From: SXRF01 sp038043465
GTDB lineage: Bacteria > Pseudomonadota > Alphaproteobacteria > Rickettsiales > SXRF01
Direction: 5' to 3'
DNA: 64,000 nt
Assembly: GCA_038043465.1 (NCBI GenBank)
Contig: JBBTBX010000009.1
Location: forward strand, 1 to 64,000
This document shows, in pieces, positions 40,397 through 48,797 of the stretch (positions are counted from its first letter, which is position 1; each line of letters begins with the position of its first letter). Below the pieces are notes generated by a model, which saw nothing but the letters and a program-made list of their open reading frames with translations, had not been told where the DNA came from and did not search any database. Both the position numbers and the translations under genes were made by a program.

Positions 40397-40777
40397 TTAT
40401 GCTTTCTCCTCTTTTTCACGCACAATCAGCGTCAAATTTGCAAATGGTCTGAATACACGCGCCGATTTACCACGACCACGAGTATGCATACGTTTCATTA
40501 CCAGATTTTTCCCAACATACGCTTCTTTAACATAAAGAGAATCAACATTCAGGTTATGGTTATTCTCAGCGTTGGCAATTGCTGACTGCAAAGCTTTTTT
40601 TACATCTCCGGCAATACGCTTGCTGGAAAATGATAGCTGGGTAAGCGCGCCATTCACATCCATTCCACGGATAAGAGCCGCCACAAGGTTAAGCTTCTGT
40701 GGACTGATGCGGATACGGTTGATAACCGCTTTCGCTTCGTTTGGTGCTAATGCACGCTGGGTTGCTTTTTTAGACAT
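40397..40777 (-). CDS. rplV: 50S ribosomal protein L22
   Basis: 126 aa. It has NRIRISPQKLNLVAALIRGM, KAIANAENNH-type ALQSAIANAENNHNLNVDSL, and VGKNLVMKRMHTRGRGKSAR with the tunnel-lining beta hairpin. L22 narrows the exit tunnel with L4. Its stop is one base from the rpsC ATG, so the rpsC ribosome binding site lies inside rplV. Confidence 0.97.
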   Translation of the reverse strand: MSKKATQRALAPNEAKAVINRIRISPQKLNLVAALIRGMDVNGALTQLSFSSKRIAGDVKKALQSAIANAENNHNLNVDSLYVKEAYVGKNLVMKRMHTRGRGKSARVFRPFANLTLIVREKEEKA

Positions 40778-40793
40778 ATATTATTACCATTCC

Positions 40794-41078
40794 TTATTTC
40801 TTAGCTGCAGTTTTCTTGTCAGCCGCTGTATGACCGTGGAAAGTACGAGTCGGAGCAAATTCACCGAATTTGTGACCAATCATATCTTCGTTAACCGATA
40901 CAGGGATAAATTTCTTGCCATTATAGACACCGAAAGTCAGCCCCACAAACTGCGGCAGGATAGTCGAACGACGTGACCATGTTTTGATAATCTGATTGCG
41001 GGTCGCGCCTCTGGCTCCTTCTGCTTTCTTAAGCAGGTAACCATCAACAAACGGACCTTTCCAAACTGAACGTGCCAT
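40794..41078 (-). CDS. rpsS: 30S ribosomal protein S19
   Basis: 94 aa. It starts MARSVWKGPFVDGYLLKKAE and has IKTWSRRSTILPQFVGLTFG, VYNGKKFIPVSVNEDMIGHK and GEFAPTRTFHGHTAADKK. It is in the 30S head with S13. The 136-nt spacer before it (from rplB) is filled by a tandem-repeat element. Confidence 0.98.
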   Translation of the reverse strand: MARSVWKGPFVDGYLLKKAEGARGATRNQIIKTWSRRSTILPQFVGLTFGVYNGKKFIPVSVNEDMIGHKFGEFAPTRTFHGHTAADKKTAAKK

Positions 41079-41085
41079 AATATTT

Positions 41086-41214
41086 TAGTGGTCAGTGGCT
41101 AGTGGCTAGTGGCTAGTGCAACAAAACACTAACTACAATCTCTATTCCATTTTTTCCACTCCTCCTCAAAATTAAAATTACACTTAACTAACCGCTAACC
41201 GCTAGCCGCCAGCC
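41086..41214. repeat. AGTGGCT tandem-heptamer element, rplB-rpsS spacer
   Basis: The left arm (41086-41119) is AGTGGTC, AGTGGCT, AGTGGCT, AGTGGCT, AGTG. The right arm (41181-41214) on the other strand is GGCTGGC, GGCTAGC, GGTTAGC, GGTTAGT. Arms face each other and are largely complementary. The CCACTCCTCCT sequence between them also occurs in the rplE-rpsN element (37360s), so the loop is shared too. Confidence 0.8.
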
Positions 41215-42045
41215 TTACTTACCCTGATGTCTGCTACGAAGAATGAGTTTATTCTTCTTCTTTTTTGAACGTGTCTTTGTACCTTTAGTTCCTTTACCCC
41301 ACGGCGTAACCGGATGACGACCACCAGAAGTACGTCCTTCACCACCACCATGCGGATGGTCAACAGGATTCATCGCCACACCGCGAACGCATGGACGAAC
41401 GCCAAGCCAACGGCTGCGACCTGCTTTACCGATAACCGCATTTTGGTTGTCCGGATTAGAAACCGCACCGATAGTAGCCAGGCAATCAGAACGAATCAGG
41501 CGAAGTTCACCGGAACGTAGTTTAACCTGAGCATAACCAGCATCTTTACCAACAAGCTGTACATAAGTTCCGGCAGCGCGGGCAAGCTGCCCACCTTTGC
41601 CTTCCTTCATTTCAACGTTATGGATAATAGTTCCAACCGGAATATTTTTCAGCGGAATGGTGTTACCCGGTTTAATGTCAGCTCTTTCTGAAGATACCAC
41701 AACATCGCCAACCGCAAGACGCTGCGGAGCAATGATATAAGCCAGCTCACCATCAGAATATTTTATCAGCGCAATAAATGAAGTGCGGTTCGGATCATAT
41801 TCCAAACGCTCAACAGTTGCAGCAACATCAAACTTACGGCGTTTGAAATCAATAATACGATATGACTGCTTGTGACCACCACCCACGCGGAACGCAGTCA
41901 AACGACCATAATTATTACGACCACCACTTTTATTTTTTCCTTCAGTCAGTTTTTTAACTGGCTTACCTTTATACAATTCACTGCGGTCAACAATAACCAA
42001 TTGACGCTGAGCAGGAGTTGTAGGTTTAAAACTTTTGAGAGCCAT
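41215..42045 (-). CDS. rplB: 50S ribosomal protein L2
   Basis: 276 aa. It is needed for subunit joining and peptidyl transfer. It begins MALKSFKPTTPAQRQLVIVD and has GRLTAFRVGGGHKQSYRIID, GTIIHNVEMKEGKGGQLARA, and GVAMNPVDHPHGGGEGRTSG with the conserved His of the catalytic-centre region. One base separates it from rplW. Confidence 0.98.
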   Translation of the reverse strand: MALKSFKPTTPAQRQLVIVDRSELYKGKPVKKLTEGKNKSGGRNNYGRLTAFRVGGGHKQSYRIIDFKRRKFDVAATVERLEYDPNRTSFIALIKYSDGELAYIIAPQRLAVGDVVVSSERADIKPGNTIPLKNIPVGTIIHNVEMKEGKGGQLARAAGTYVQLVGKDAGYAQVKLRSGELRLIRSDCLATIGAVSNPDNQNAVIGKAGRSRWLGVRPCVRGVAMNPVDHPHGGGEGRTSGGRHPVTPWGKGTKGTKTRSKKKKNKLILRSRHQGK

Positions 42046-42046
42046 A

Positions 42047-42373
42047 TTAGCTTACTCCCCCATCTAGGTTTATTGACTGGCCGGCAGCAAGAGTTACGAT
42101 TGCTTTCTTAGTATCGTTCTGCTTGCCTTTTACACCACGGAATAACTTTACTTTTCCAAGGCGGCGCAATGTATTCACATTAGCAACTTTTACCTTAAAT
42201 AAAGCTTCAACCGCTGATTTTATTTCAGCTTTGGTTGATTCCAGACGCACATTGAACATAACCTTATTGAACTCAGAAACCATGGTTGATTTCTCGGTGA
42301 TAACCGGAGAAACGATGGTATCGTAGTGATAAGCGCGCGCTTCCGTTTTTTCTACTTTTTTAGCTTTTTTCAT
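42047..42373 (-). CDS. rplW: 50S ribosomal protein L23
   Basis: 108 aa. The core is YDTIVSPVITEKSTMVSEFN, then VRLESTKAEIKSAVEALFKV and VANVNTLRRLGKVKLFRGVK. L23 is the docking site for trigger factor and SRP at the exit. A short basic N-terminus (MKKAKKVEKTEAR) is added. It overlaps rplD by 4 nt. Confidence 0.97.
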   Translation of the reverse strand: MKKAKKVEKTEARAYHYDTIVSPVITEKSTMVSEFNKVMFNVRLESTKAEIKSAVEALFKVKVANVNTLRRLGKVKLFRGVKGKQNDTKKAIVTLAAGQSINLDGGVS

Positions 42374-42990
42374 TTAAGCCTCTCTTCAAGATGCTTCACC
42401 GCATCCTTAGTCAAAATCAACTGTTTGTGACGCAGAATATCATAAACATTGATACCCTGTTGCGGGAGCACATCCACAAATTTTATATTGCGGGCGGCTT
42501 TAGCAAAATTTTCATTCACCTGCGTGCCATCAATGAATAACGGAGCATCCCAACCGTTCTTTGCAAAAATCTCAACCATAGCTTTGGTTTTAGCTTCTTT
42601 CACATTGACATTATCAACAACAAACAAAGTACCATCCGCCTGTTTGGAAGAAAGGGCAACACGCATAGCAAGTTTGCGAACTTTCTTAGGAAGATCGATT
42701 GCATGGCTGCGAACCACCGGTCCAAAAATAGTAGCACCACCGCGCATCTGTGCAGAACGCATAGAACCCTGACGGGCATTACCGGAACCTTTTTGCTTGA
42801 AAGGCTTTTTACCAGTACCACTTATTTCGCTGATAGTCTTGGTTTTATGAGTACCAGACTGAGCCTTTGCGCGCTGCCACTGCACCATACGGTGCAATAT
42901 GTCCTTGCGAACCGGAGCAGCAAAGATGCTATCAGATAATTCAATATCACCAGCAGCTTTATTCTCGATTGTTACAACTTTTACTTTCAT
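42370..42990 (-). CDS. rplD: 50S ribosomal protein L4
   Basis: 206 aa. It contains the tunnel loop KKPFKQKGSGNARQGSMRSA, QMRGGATIFGPVVRSHAIDL, then LRVAL-type LAMRVALSSKQADGTLFVVD and GINVYDILRHKQLILTKDAV. In some bacteria L4 represses its own operon. The 54-nt spacer to rplC has one CCTGTG palindrome. Confidence 0.97.
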   Translation of the reverse strand: MKVKVVTIENKAAGDIELSDSIFAAPVRKDILHRMVQWQRAKAQSGTHKTKTISEISGTGKKPFKQKGSGNARQGSMRSAQMRGGATIFGPVVRSHAIDLPKKVRKLAMRVALSSKQADGTLFVVDNVNVKEAKTKAMVEIFAKNGWDAPLFIDGTQVNENFAKAARNIKFVDVLPQQGINVYDILRHKQLILTKDAVKHLEERLK

Positions 42991-43001
42991 AATTTCTCCT
43001 A

Positions 43002-43105
43002 AATCCTGTGGGCGACAAAGTCGCAGCGCAGGATCTTAATCCTTTTACTCAGTCTTTTTATCTTCAACAGATCCTGTGCTCTCGCTTTCGCTCGCCACAG
43101 GATTA
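43002..43105. repeat. CCTGTG palindromes at rplC 3' end and spacer
   Basis: AATCCTGTGGGCGACAAAG with CGCAGGAT (43002-43034) lies in the spacer. ATCCTGTG with CACAGGAT and an inner CTCGC-TTTCG-CTCG part (43071-43103) lies inside rplC and encodes residues ~226-237 (NPVASESESTGS). They match the pair at 30884-30971. Confidence 0.75.
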
Positions 43106-43782
43106 TTAACTTTACGTACACCAGCTGGAAATGGAGCAGCAGGATGAGAGCCTTTTTTGCAAGCATCTTTAACCAGAACAAAACCATTCTCAGCACCTGG
43201 AACCGCGCCACGCACCATGATAAAACCACGCTCTTCATCCACAGAAATAACCTGAAGATTCTGAGTAGTTACACGAACCGTTCCCATGTGACCGGCCATT
43301 TTTTTGCCTTTGAATACACGACCCGGATCCTGACGTTGTCCGGTAGAGCCATGCGAACGATGCGCAACAGAAACGCCATGCGTTGCTTCCAGACCGGCAA
43401 AGTTATAACGCTTCATAACACCGGCGAAGCCCTTACCAACCGAGTTTCCAACCACATCAACATATTGCCCTGGAACAAAATGGCTGGCAACAATTTCAGT
43501 ACCTGGTTCAATCAAAGCTTTTTCTTCAACACGGAACTCAACGAGTTTGCGTTTCGGTTCTACTTTCGCTTTAGCGTAATGCCCACGCAAAGCCTTAGAA
43601 ACATTTTTTACCTTAGCTTTGCCAACACCAAGCTGAACAGCTGTATAACCATCTTTAGCAACGGTTTTATTGGCAACAACCTGGCAATTATCAACGTGCA
43701 ACACGGTAACCGGTGTTTCCACACCTTCTTCCGTGTACACACTGGTCATACCCAGTTTTTTAGCAATTAATCCTGTACGCAT
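43045..43782 (-). CDS. rplC: 50S ribosomal protein L3 with repeat-encoded C-terminus
   Basis: 245 aa from the ATG at 43782 (MRTGLIAKKLGMTSVYTEEG); a longer in-frame start at 43827 overlaps rpsJ. The core has VVGNSVGKGFAGVMKRYNFA, HGVSVAHRSHGSTGQRQDPG and KGKKMAGHMGTVRVTTQNLQ, with the Gln methylated by PrmB in other species. Usual L3 is ~210-220 aa. The extra acidic C-terminus NNPVASESESTGS and VEDKKTE is encoded by a CCTGTG/CACAGG palindrome. Confidence 0.96.
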   Translation of the reverse strand: MRTGLIAKKLGMTSVYTEEGVETPVTVLHVDNCQVVANKTVAKDGYTAVQLGVGKAKVKNVSKALRGHYAKAKVEPKRKLVEFRVEEKALIEPGTEIVASHFVPGQYVDVVGNSVGKGFAGVMKRYNFAGLEATHGVSVAHRSHGSTGQRQDPGRVFKGKKMAGHMGTVRVTTQNLQVISVDEERGFIMVRGAVPGAENGFVLVKDACKKGSHPAAPFPAGVRKVNNPVASESESTGSVEDKKTE

Positions 43783-43783
43783 A

Positions 43784-44101
43784 TTATGCTGCCTCCGCCT
43801 TAATCTTAATATCAACACCAGAAGCAAGATCTAATTTCATCAAAGCATCCACGGTTTGCGGAGTTGGATCAAGAATGTCAATCAAACGTTTGTGCGTACG
43901 GATTTCAAACTGTTCACGCGATTTCTTATCGATATGCGGAGAACGGTTAACAGTAAAACGTGCGATACGCAGTGGCAGAGGAATCGGCCCTCTAACTTGC
44001 GCGCCGGTGCGTTTTGCAGTTGACACAATCTCAGCTGTCGATTGATCAAGAACGCGATGATCAAACGCTTTCAGCCAGATACGAATTTTTTGGTTTTGCA
44101 T
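43784..44101 (-). CDS. rpsJ: 30S ribosomal protein S10 (NusE)
   Basis: 105 aa. It begins MQNQKIRIWLKAFDHRVLDQ and has TGAQVRGPIPLPLRIARFTV, NRSPHIDKKSREQFEIRTHK and LIDILDPTPQTVDALMKLDL. Besides its ribosomal role it binds NusB in antitermination. It is one base from the rplC start. Confidence 0.98.
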   Translation of the reverse strand: MQNQKIRIWLKAFDHRVLDQSTAEIVSTAKRTGAQVRGPIPLPLRIARFTVNRSPHIDKKSREQFEIRTHKRLIDILDPTPQTVDALMKLDLASGVDIKIKAEAA

Positions 44102-44107
44102 GTCTAA

Positions 44108-45298
44108 TTACTCCAGAATCTTAGCAACGACACCGGCACCGATGGTGCGGCCACCTTCACGGATAGCGAAGCGCAAGCCTTCTTCCATCGCGATTGGTGA
44201 GATTAGAGTCGCTTCGATGCTCACGTTATCGCCAGGCATGATCATTTCAACGCCGTCAGGCAGTTTGATAGATCCGGTCACGTCAGTGGTACGGAAATAG
44301 AATTGCGGGCGGTAATTGCTGAAGAACGGGGTATGGCGACCACCTTCATCCTTGTTAAGAACGTAAATCTCAGCAGTGAACTTAGTATGCGGGGTGATCG
44401 AACCTGGTTTGCAGAGTACTTGACCACGCTCAACTTCCTCGCGCTTGGTGCCACGAAGAAGAATACCAACGTTATCACCGGCACGACCTTCATCAAGCAG
44501 CTTACGGAACATTTCAACGCCGGTGCATGTGGTTTTCTGGGTAGCACGCAAGCCTACAATCTCGATTTCCTCACCAACCTTGACGATACCGCGTTCAACA
44601 CGACCGGTAACTACAGTACCACGACCGGAGATCGAGAACACGTCCTCAACCGGCATAATGAATGGTTTATCAATAGGGCGCTCAGGCTGCGGGATTGATT
44701 TATCAACCGCTTCCATAAGCTTAAGGATAGCTTCGCGACCAAGAGCCGGATTCTTATCTTCCAGCGCGCACAGAGCTGAACCATGGATGATAGGAATGGT
44801 ATCGCCCGGGAATTTATATTTGCTGAGAAGCTCGCGCACTTCCATCTCAACCAGCTCAAGCAATTCAGGATCATCAACCATGTCGCACTTGTTCAGGAAC
44901 ACAACCAATGCCGGAACGCCAACCTGACGGGCAAGAAGGATATGTTCGCGAGTCTGTGGCATAGGACCGTCAGCAGCTGATACTACAAGTATCGCGCCAT
45001 CCATCTGCGCCGCACCGGTGATCATGTTCTTAACATAATCGGCGTGACCTGGGCAATCAACGTGCGCATAGTGGCGGTTCTCAGTTTCATATTCAACGTG
45101 CGCGGTGTTAATCGTGATACCACGCGCCTTCTCTTCCGGAGCAGCGTCGATCTTGTCATACGCCGTATATTTAGCACGACCAGACTCAGCCAAAACCTTC
45201 GTGATCGCAGCAGTCAAACTCGTCTTGCCGTGATCAACATGACCTATCGTTCCGATATTACAGTGAGGTTTATTCCTCTCAAATTTCTCTTTTGCCAT
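44108..45298 (-). CDS. tuf: Elongation factor Tu
   Basis: 396 aa. It delivers aminoacyl-tRNA to the A site. G-domain marks are GHVDHGKTSLTAAIT (residues 18-32), DCPGHADYVKNM, NKCDMVDDPELLELVEMEVR and the GSALCALE region. Domains 2 and 3 are complete (EIVGLRATQKTTCTGVEMFR, MVMPGDNV-like MIMPGDNVSIE). It lies in the str operon between fusA and rpsJ. Only one tuf copy is in this window. Confidence 0.98.
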   Translation of the reverse strand: MAKEKFERNKPHCNIGTIGHVDHGKTSLTAAITKVLAESGRAKYTAYDKIDAAPEEKARGITINTAHVEYETENRHYAHVDCPGHADYVKNMITGAAQMDGAILVVSAADGPMPQTREHILLARQVGVPALVVFLNKCDMVDDPELLELVEMEVRELLSKYKFPGDTIPIIHGSALCALEDKNPALGREAILKLMEAVDKSIPQPERPIDKPFIMPVEDVFSISGRGTVVTGRVERGIVKVGEEIEIVGLRATQKTTCTGVEMFRKLLDEGRAGDNVGILLRGTKREEVERGQVLCKPGSITPHTKFTAEIYVLNKDEGGRHTPFFSNYRPQFYFRTTDVTGSIKLPDGVEMIMPGDNVSIEATLISPIAMEEGLRFAIREGGRTIGAGVVAKILE

Positions 45299-45310
45299 TT
45301 TGACTACTCC

Positions 45311-47386
45311 TTAAGCTACTTTCTTTTTAATTTCTTCTGCAACAGCCGATGGAACCTGATCATAATGATCAAATTGCATTGAATATTGCGCACGACCTTG
45401 CGACATCGAACGTAAGGTATTTACATAACCAAACATTGAAGCCAGCGGAACCATCGCATCAACAACACGAGCGTTACCGCGAGAATCCATGCCTGTTACC
45501 TGACCGCGACGTGATGACAAATCACCAATCACATCACCCATGTAATCTTCCGGCGTTACAACTTCCACTTTCATTATTGGCTCAAGCAAAACCGGCGAAG
45601 CTTTCGGCATACCTTCACGGAACGAAGCACGGGCAGCAATTTCGAACGCCAGCGCGGAAGAATCTACATCATGATATGCGCCGTCAACCAGAGTTGCTTT
45701 GAAATCGATAGTTGGGAAGCCAGCTACCACACCATTACTGATAGAAGCATCGAGACCTTTTTCAACACCTGGGATATATTCTTTTGGAACAGATCCGCCG
45801 GTGATTTTTGCTTCGAATACGAAACCAGAACCTGGTGGCAGCGGCTCGAAATCAATGATAACGCGCGCAAACTGACCAGAACCACCCGATTGTTTTTTAT
45901 GAGTGTAATCAACCTGAAATTTCTTGGTGATAGTTTCGCGATAAGCAACCTGCGGCGCGCCAACGTTAGCTTCTACCTTGAATTCGCGTTTCATGCGATC
46001 AACGATAATTTCCAAATGTAATTCGCCCATACCTTTAAGAATGGTTTGACCGGTTTCTTCATTAGTAGAAATACGCAAACTAGGATCTTCCGAAGCAAGA
46101 CGTGATAAAGCCATACCCATCTTCTCTTGATCCGCCTTAGTTTTAGGCTCAACGGCAACTTCAATAACTGGTTCTGGGAATTCCATACGCTCAAGAATTA
46201 CCTGAGCATCAACATCACATAAAGTATCGCCGGTAGTGGTATTTTTAAGACCAGCAAGCGCAACAATGTCACCGGCATAAACTTCTTTTACATCTTCACG
46301 CGAATTTGCATGCATAAGCAACATGCGGCCTACGCGTTCACGATTATCTTTCACTGTGTTCTGCACATAAGAACCGGCTTCCAATTTACCGGAATACACG
46401 CGAACGAAAGTAAGAGAACCAACGAATGGATCAGTCATAATCTTGAAAGCAAGACCAGAAAACTTCTCATCATCCCTAGCAAAACGCTTAATTTCAGCAT
46501 CAGTTTTAACATCAATCGCAGTAACCGAGCCAATATCAACCGGGCTAGGAAGGAAATCCACCACCGCATCTAACATTGGCTGAACACCTTTGTTCTTAAA
46601 GGCTGCTCCATTTAATACCGGTACAAATTTGAAAGCGACAGTGCCTTTGCGGATGCAAGATTTTAATTCATCAATAGTTGGTTCTTCACCACCAAGATAT
46701 TTTTCCATAACCGCATCATCCATTTCAACTGCGGTTTCCAACATCTTCGTGCGGGCAGCTTTTGCTGCATCCTGAAGTTCAGAGCGGATAGGAAGCTCAT
46801 CAAATTTAGCACCAAGCTCATCGCCTTTCCAGACGATTTCTTTCATTTTAATCAGATCTACAATGCCCTCATATTTGTCTTCGCTACCTATTGGAAGCTG
46901 AACAACCAAAGGAACAGTTCCTAGGCGATCGATCATCATATCCACGCAGCGCTGGAAATTAGCACCGATACGATCCATTTTATTCACAAAACAAATACGC
47001 GGCACACTATATTTATCAGCCTGACGCCATACGGTTTCTGATTGTGGCTCAACACCAGCAACCGAGTCAAACACGGTCACAGCACCATCGAGAACACGCA
47101 TTGAACGCTCTACTTCAATGGTAAAATCCACGTGACCAGGTGTATCAATGATGTTAATGCGGTGATCATTCCAATAGCAGGTGGTAGCCGCTGAAGTAAT
47201 AGTAATACCGCGCTCCTGTTCCTGCTCCATCCAATCCATGGTCGCAGCACCTTCGTGCACTTCGCCGATTTTATGGGATTTGCCGGTATAATATAAAATA
47301 CGTTCAGTCGTAGTGGTCTTACCTGCGTCAATATGCGCGCAGATGCCGATGTTACGATAGTCACTGAGTGGCGTTTTACGAGTCAT
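45311..47386 (-). CDS. fusA: Elongation factor G
   Basis: 691 aa. It drives tRNA-mRNA translocation and, with RRF, ribosome recycling. Marks are GICAHIDAGKTTTTERILYY, HEGAATMDWMEQEQERGITI, DTPGHVDFTIEVERSMRVLD and NKMDRIGANF in the G domain; domain IV has YTHKKQSGGSGQFARVIIDF. It lies between rpsG and tuf, with a repeat-filled 156-nt spacer to rpsG. Confidence 0.98.
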   Translation of the reverse strand: MTRKTPLSDYRNIGICAHIDAGKTTTTERILYYTGKSHKIGEVHEGAATMDWMEQEQERGITITSAATTCYWNDHRINIIDTPGHVDFTIEVERSMRVLDGAVTVFDSVAGVEPQSETVWRQADKYSVPRICFVNKMDRIGANFQRCVDMMIDRLGTVPLVVQLPIGSEDKYEGIVDLIKMKEIVWKGDELGAKFDELPIRSELQDAAKAARTKMLETAVEMDDAVMEKYLGGEEPTIDELKSCIRKGTVAFKFVPVLNGAAFKNKGVQPMLDAVVDFLPSPVDIGSVTAIDVKTDAEIKRFARDDEKFSGLAFKIMTDPFVGSLTFVRVYSGKLEAGSYVQNTVKDNRERVGRMLLMHANSREDVKEVYAGDIVALAGLKNTTTGDTLCDVDAQVILERMEFPEPVIEVAVEPKTKADQEKMGMALSRLASEDPSLRISTNEETGQTILKGMGELHLEIIVDRMKREFKVEANVGAPQVAYRETITKKFQVDYTHKKQSGGSGQFARVIIDFEPLPPGSGFVFEAKITGGSVPKEYIPGVEKGLDASISNGVVAGFPTIDFKATLVDGAYHDVDSSALAFEIAARASFREGMPKASPVLLEPIMKVEVVTPEDYMGDVIGDLSSRRGQVTGMDSRGNARVVDAMVPLASMFGYVNTLRSMSQGRAQYSMQFDHYDQVPSAVAEEIKKKVA

Positions 47387-47395
47387 AGTTTAAAA

Positions 47396-47537
47396 TGAAT
47401 TGAGGAATTGAGGAATTGAAGAATTGAGGAAATATAAATTTCACCCTACCTTCATAACCACCCTACCTTTGCATCATCTCCCTTTCTTTTTTATCTTTAT
47501 TCTTCAATTCTTAGGTTCACCAGTTCTTCAATTCCGC
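47396..47537. repeat. TGAGGAAT tandem-octamer element, rpsG-fusA spacer
   Basis: The left arm (47396-47430) is TGAGGAAT, TGAGGAAT, TGAAGAAT, TGAGGAA. The right arm (47499-47537) on the other strand has TGAAGAAC and TGAAGAAT octamers around AAGAATTGAAGAAT. About 65 nt of pyrimidine-rich sequence lies between. Confidence 0.7.
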
Positions 47538-47542
47538 TAATC

Positions 47543-48013
47543 CTACCATCTGAAATGCGAGAATGCTTTGTTAGCATCCGCCATTTTGTGAGTATTTTCG
47601 CGCTTGGTAACCGCACCGCCACGACCATTTGCCGCATCCATAAGCTCAGCTGCAATACGGTCACGCATAGTTTTTTCCTTACGAGCACGAGCAGCAGCAA
47701 TCAACCAACGCAAAGCCAGAGCCAGACGGCGTTCTTCACGAACTTCAGTTGGAACTTGGTAAGTAGCACCACCAACACGGCGCGAGCGAACTTCTACAGA
47801 AGGCTTTATATTAGAAAGCGCATCATGGAAAAATTTCAGCGGGTCAGCACTGGTTTTCTTATGTATAATGTCAAGAGCTTCATAAGCAATCGTTTCAGCG
47901 GCAGATTTTTTGCCATCATACATCATTGTGTTTATCAATTTCGTAAGGACAACATCACCAAACTTAGCATCTGGTAATATCTCTCTTTTTTTTGCGGCAT
48001 GGCGACGTGACAT
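47543..48013 (-). CDS. rpsG: 30S ribosomal protein S7
   Basis: 156 aa. It begins MSRRHAAKKREILPDAKFGD and has KLINTMMYDGKKSAAETIAY, NIKPSVEVRSRRVGGATYQV and AANGRGGAVTKRENTHKMAD. S7 starts assembly of the 30S head and in E. coli controls the str operon. It is 18 nt after rpsL. Confidence 0.98.
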   Translation of the reverse strand: MSRRHAAKKREILPDAKFGDVVLTKLINTMMYDGKKSAAETIAYEALDIIHKKTSADPLKFFHDALSNIKPSVEVRSRRVGGATYQVPTEVREERRLALALRWLIAAARARKEKTMRDRIAAELMDAANGRGGAVTKRENTHKMADANKAFSHFRW

Positions 48014-48031
48014 AAATTCTACCTATATTTC

Positions 48032-48403
48032 TTATTTCGGACGTTTCGCGCCGTAAGCCGAACGCGATTGTTTACGGTTTTTCACACCTTGTGTATCAAG
48101 AGTACCACGGATAATGTGGTAGCGAACACCTGGCAAATCCTTTACACGACCACCACGGATCAACACAACACTATGCTCCTGAAGGTTATGACCTTCACCC
48201 GGGATGTATCCAAACACTTCAAAGCCATTGGTCAAACGAATACGTGCTACCTTACGCAAAGCCGAATTCGGCTTCTTCGGGGTCACAGTCTTCACCTGAG
48301 TACATACACCGCGCTTCTGCGGGCAGGCTTTCAAAGCTGGAACCTTATTACGTTTAGCCACAGAGCGACGAGGACTGCGGACCAACTGATTAATTGTTGG
48401 CAT
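48032..48403 (-). CDS. rpsL: 30S ribosomal protein S12
   Basis: 123 aa. It is the decoding-centre protein and first gene of the supercluster. It has MPTINQLVRSPRRSVAKRNK, TPKKPNSALRKVARIRLTNG and GEGHNLQEHSVVLIRGGRVK. The Lys residues equivalent to E. coli K43 and the K88 region appear unchanged, so no ribosomal streptomycin resistance is suggested. Confidence 0.98.
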   Translation of the reverse strand: MPTINQLVRSPRRSVAKRNKVPALKACPQKRGVCTQVKTVTPKKPNSALRKVARIRLTNGFEVFGYIPGEGHNLQEHSVVLIRGGRVKDLPGVRYHIIRGTLDTQGVKNRKQSRSAYGAKRPK

Positions 48404-48797
48404 TCTATACCCTTATATCTACAAAAGTTTATCTCAAATCTATAATAACAACTGAGCGATACACTAAAATCAATCTAACATCTTGAACAATCTAGATTTC
48501 TAGTCATTCCCAAGCCGAACAGATTCCATAAATCACTCAACTCCGACCAAAAAACACAGGGACTTATACAGGTAATTTTTGCATATATCAATATATATCA
48601 ACTACTTGCACAGTATCAGCCTTGTTTGGCGGAGGCACGCAACCTAATTATCTATTAAGCATCCGTCAAGCTAAAATTGTACAAAAACGAAAAAAAATGA
48701 CGAATTGCATTTTTATGGTTGGCATTGCGAGAAAAATAACTTACTAATCCCCCCGATGATGGTTTGAGAGTTGTGTTAAACTAAGTTAAGAGCCACA
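48404..48797. other. Divergent regulatory region between rpsL and the M23 gene
   Basis: 394 nt without a gene. The left part holds the candidate rpsL promoter. The middle (48540-48680) is AT-rich with ATATATCAATATATATC-like repeats. The right part leads to the peptidase gene; no strong -35/-10 pair for it stands out. Confidence 0.5.
48445..48473 (-). promoter_or_regulatory. Candidate promoter of the ribosomal supercluster
   Basis: On the minus strand TTGATT (48473-48468), a 17-bp spacer and TGTTAT (48450-48445) end 42 nt before the rpsL ATG. Each hexamer matches consensus at 4 of 6. Spacing and position are right, but the match is modest for so highly expressed an operon. Confidence 0.35.
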
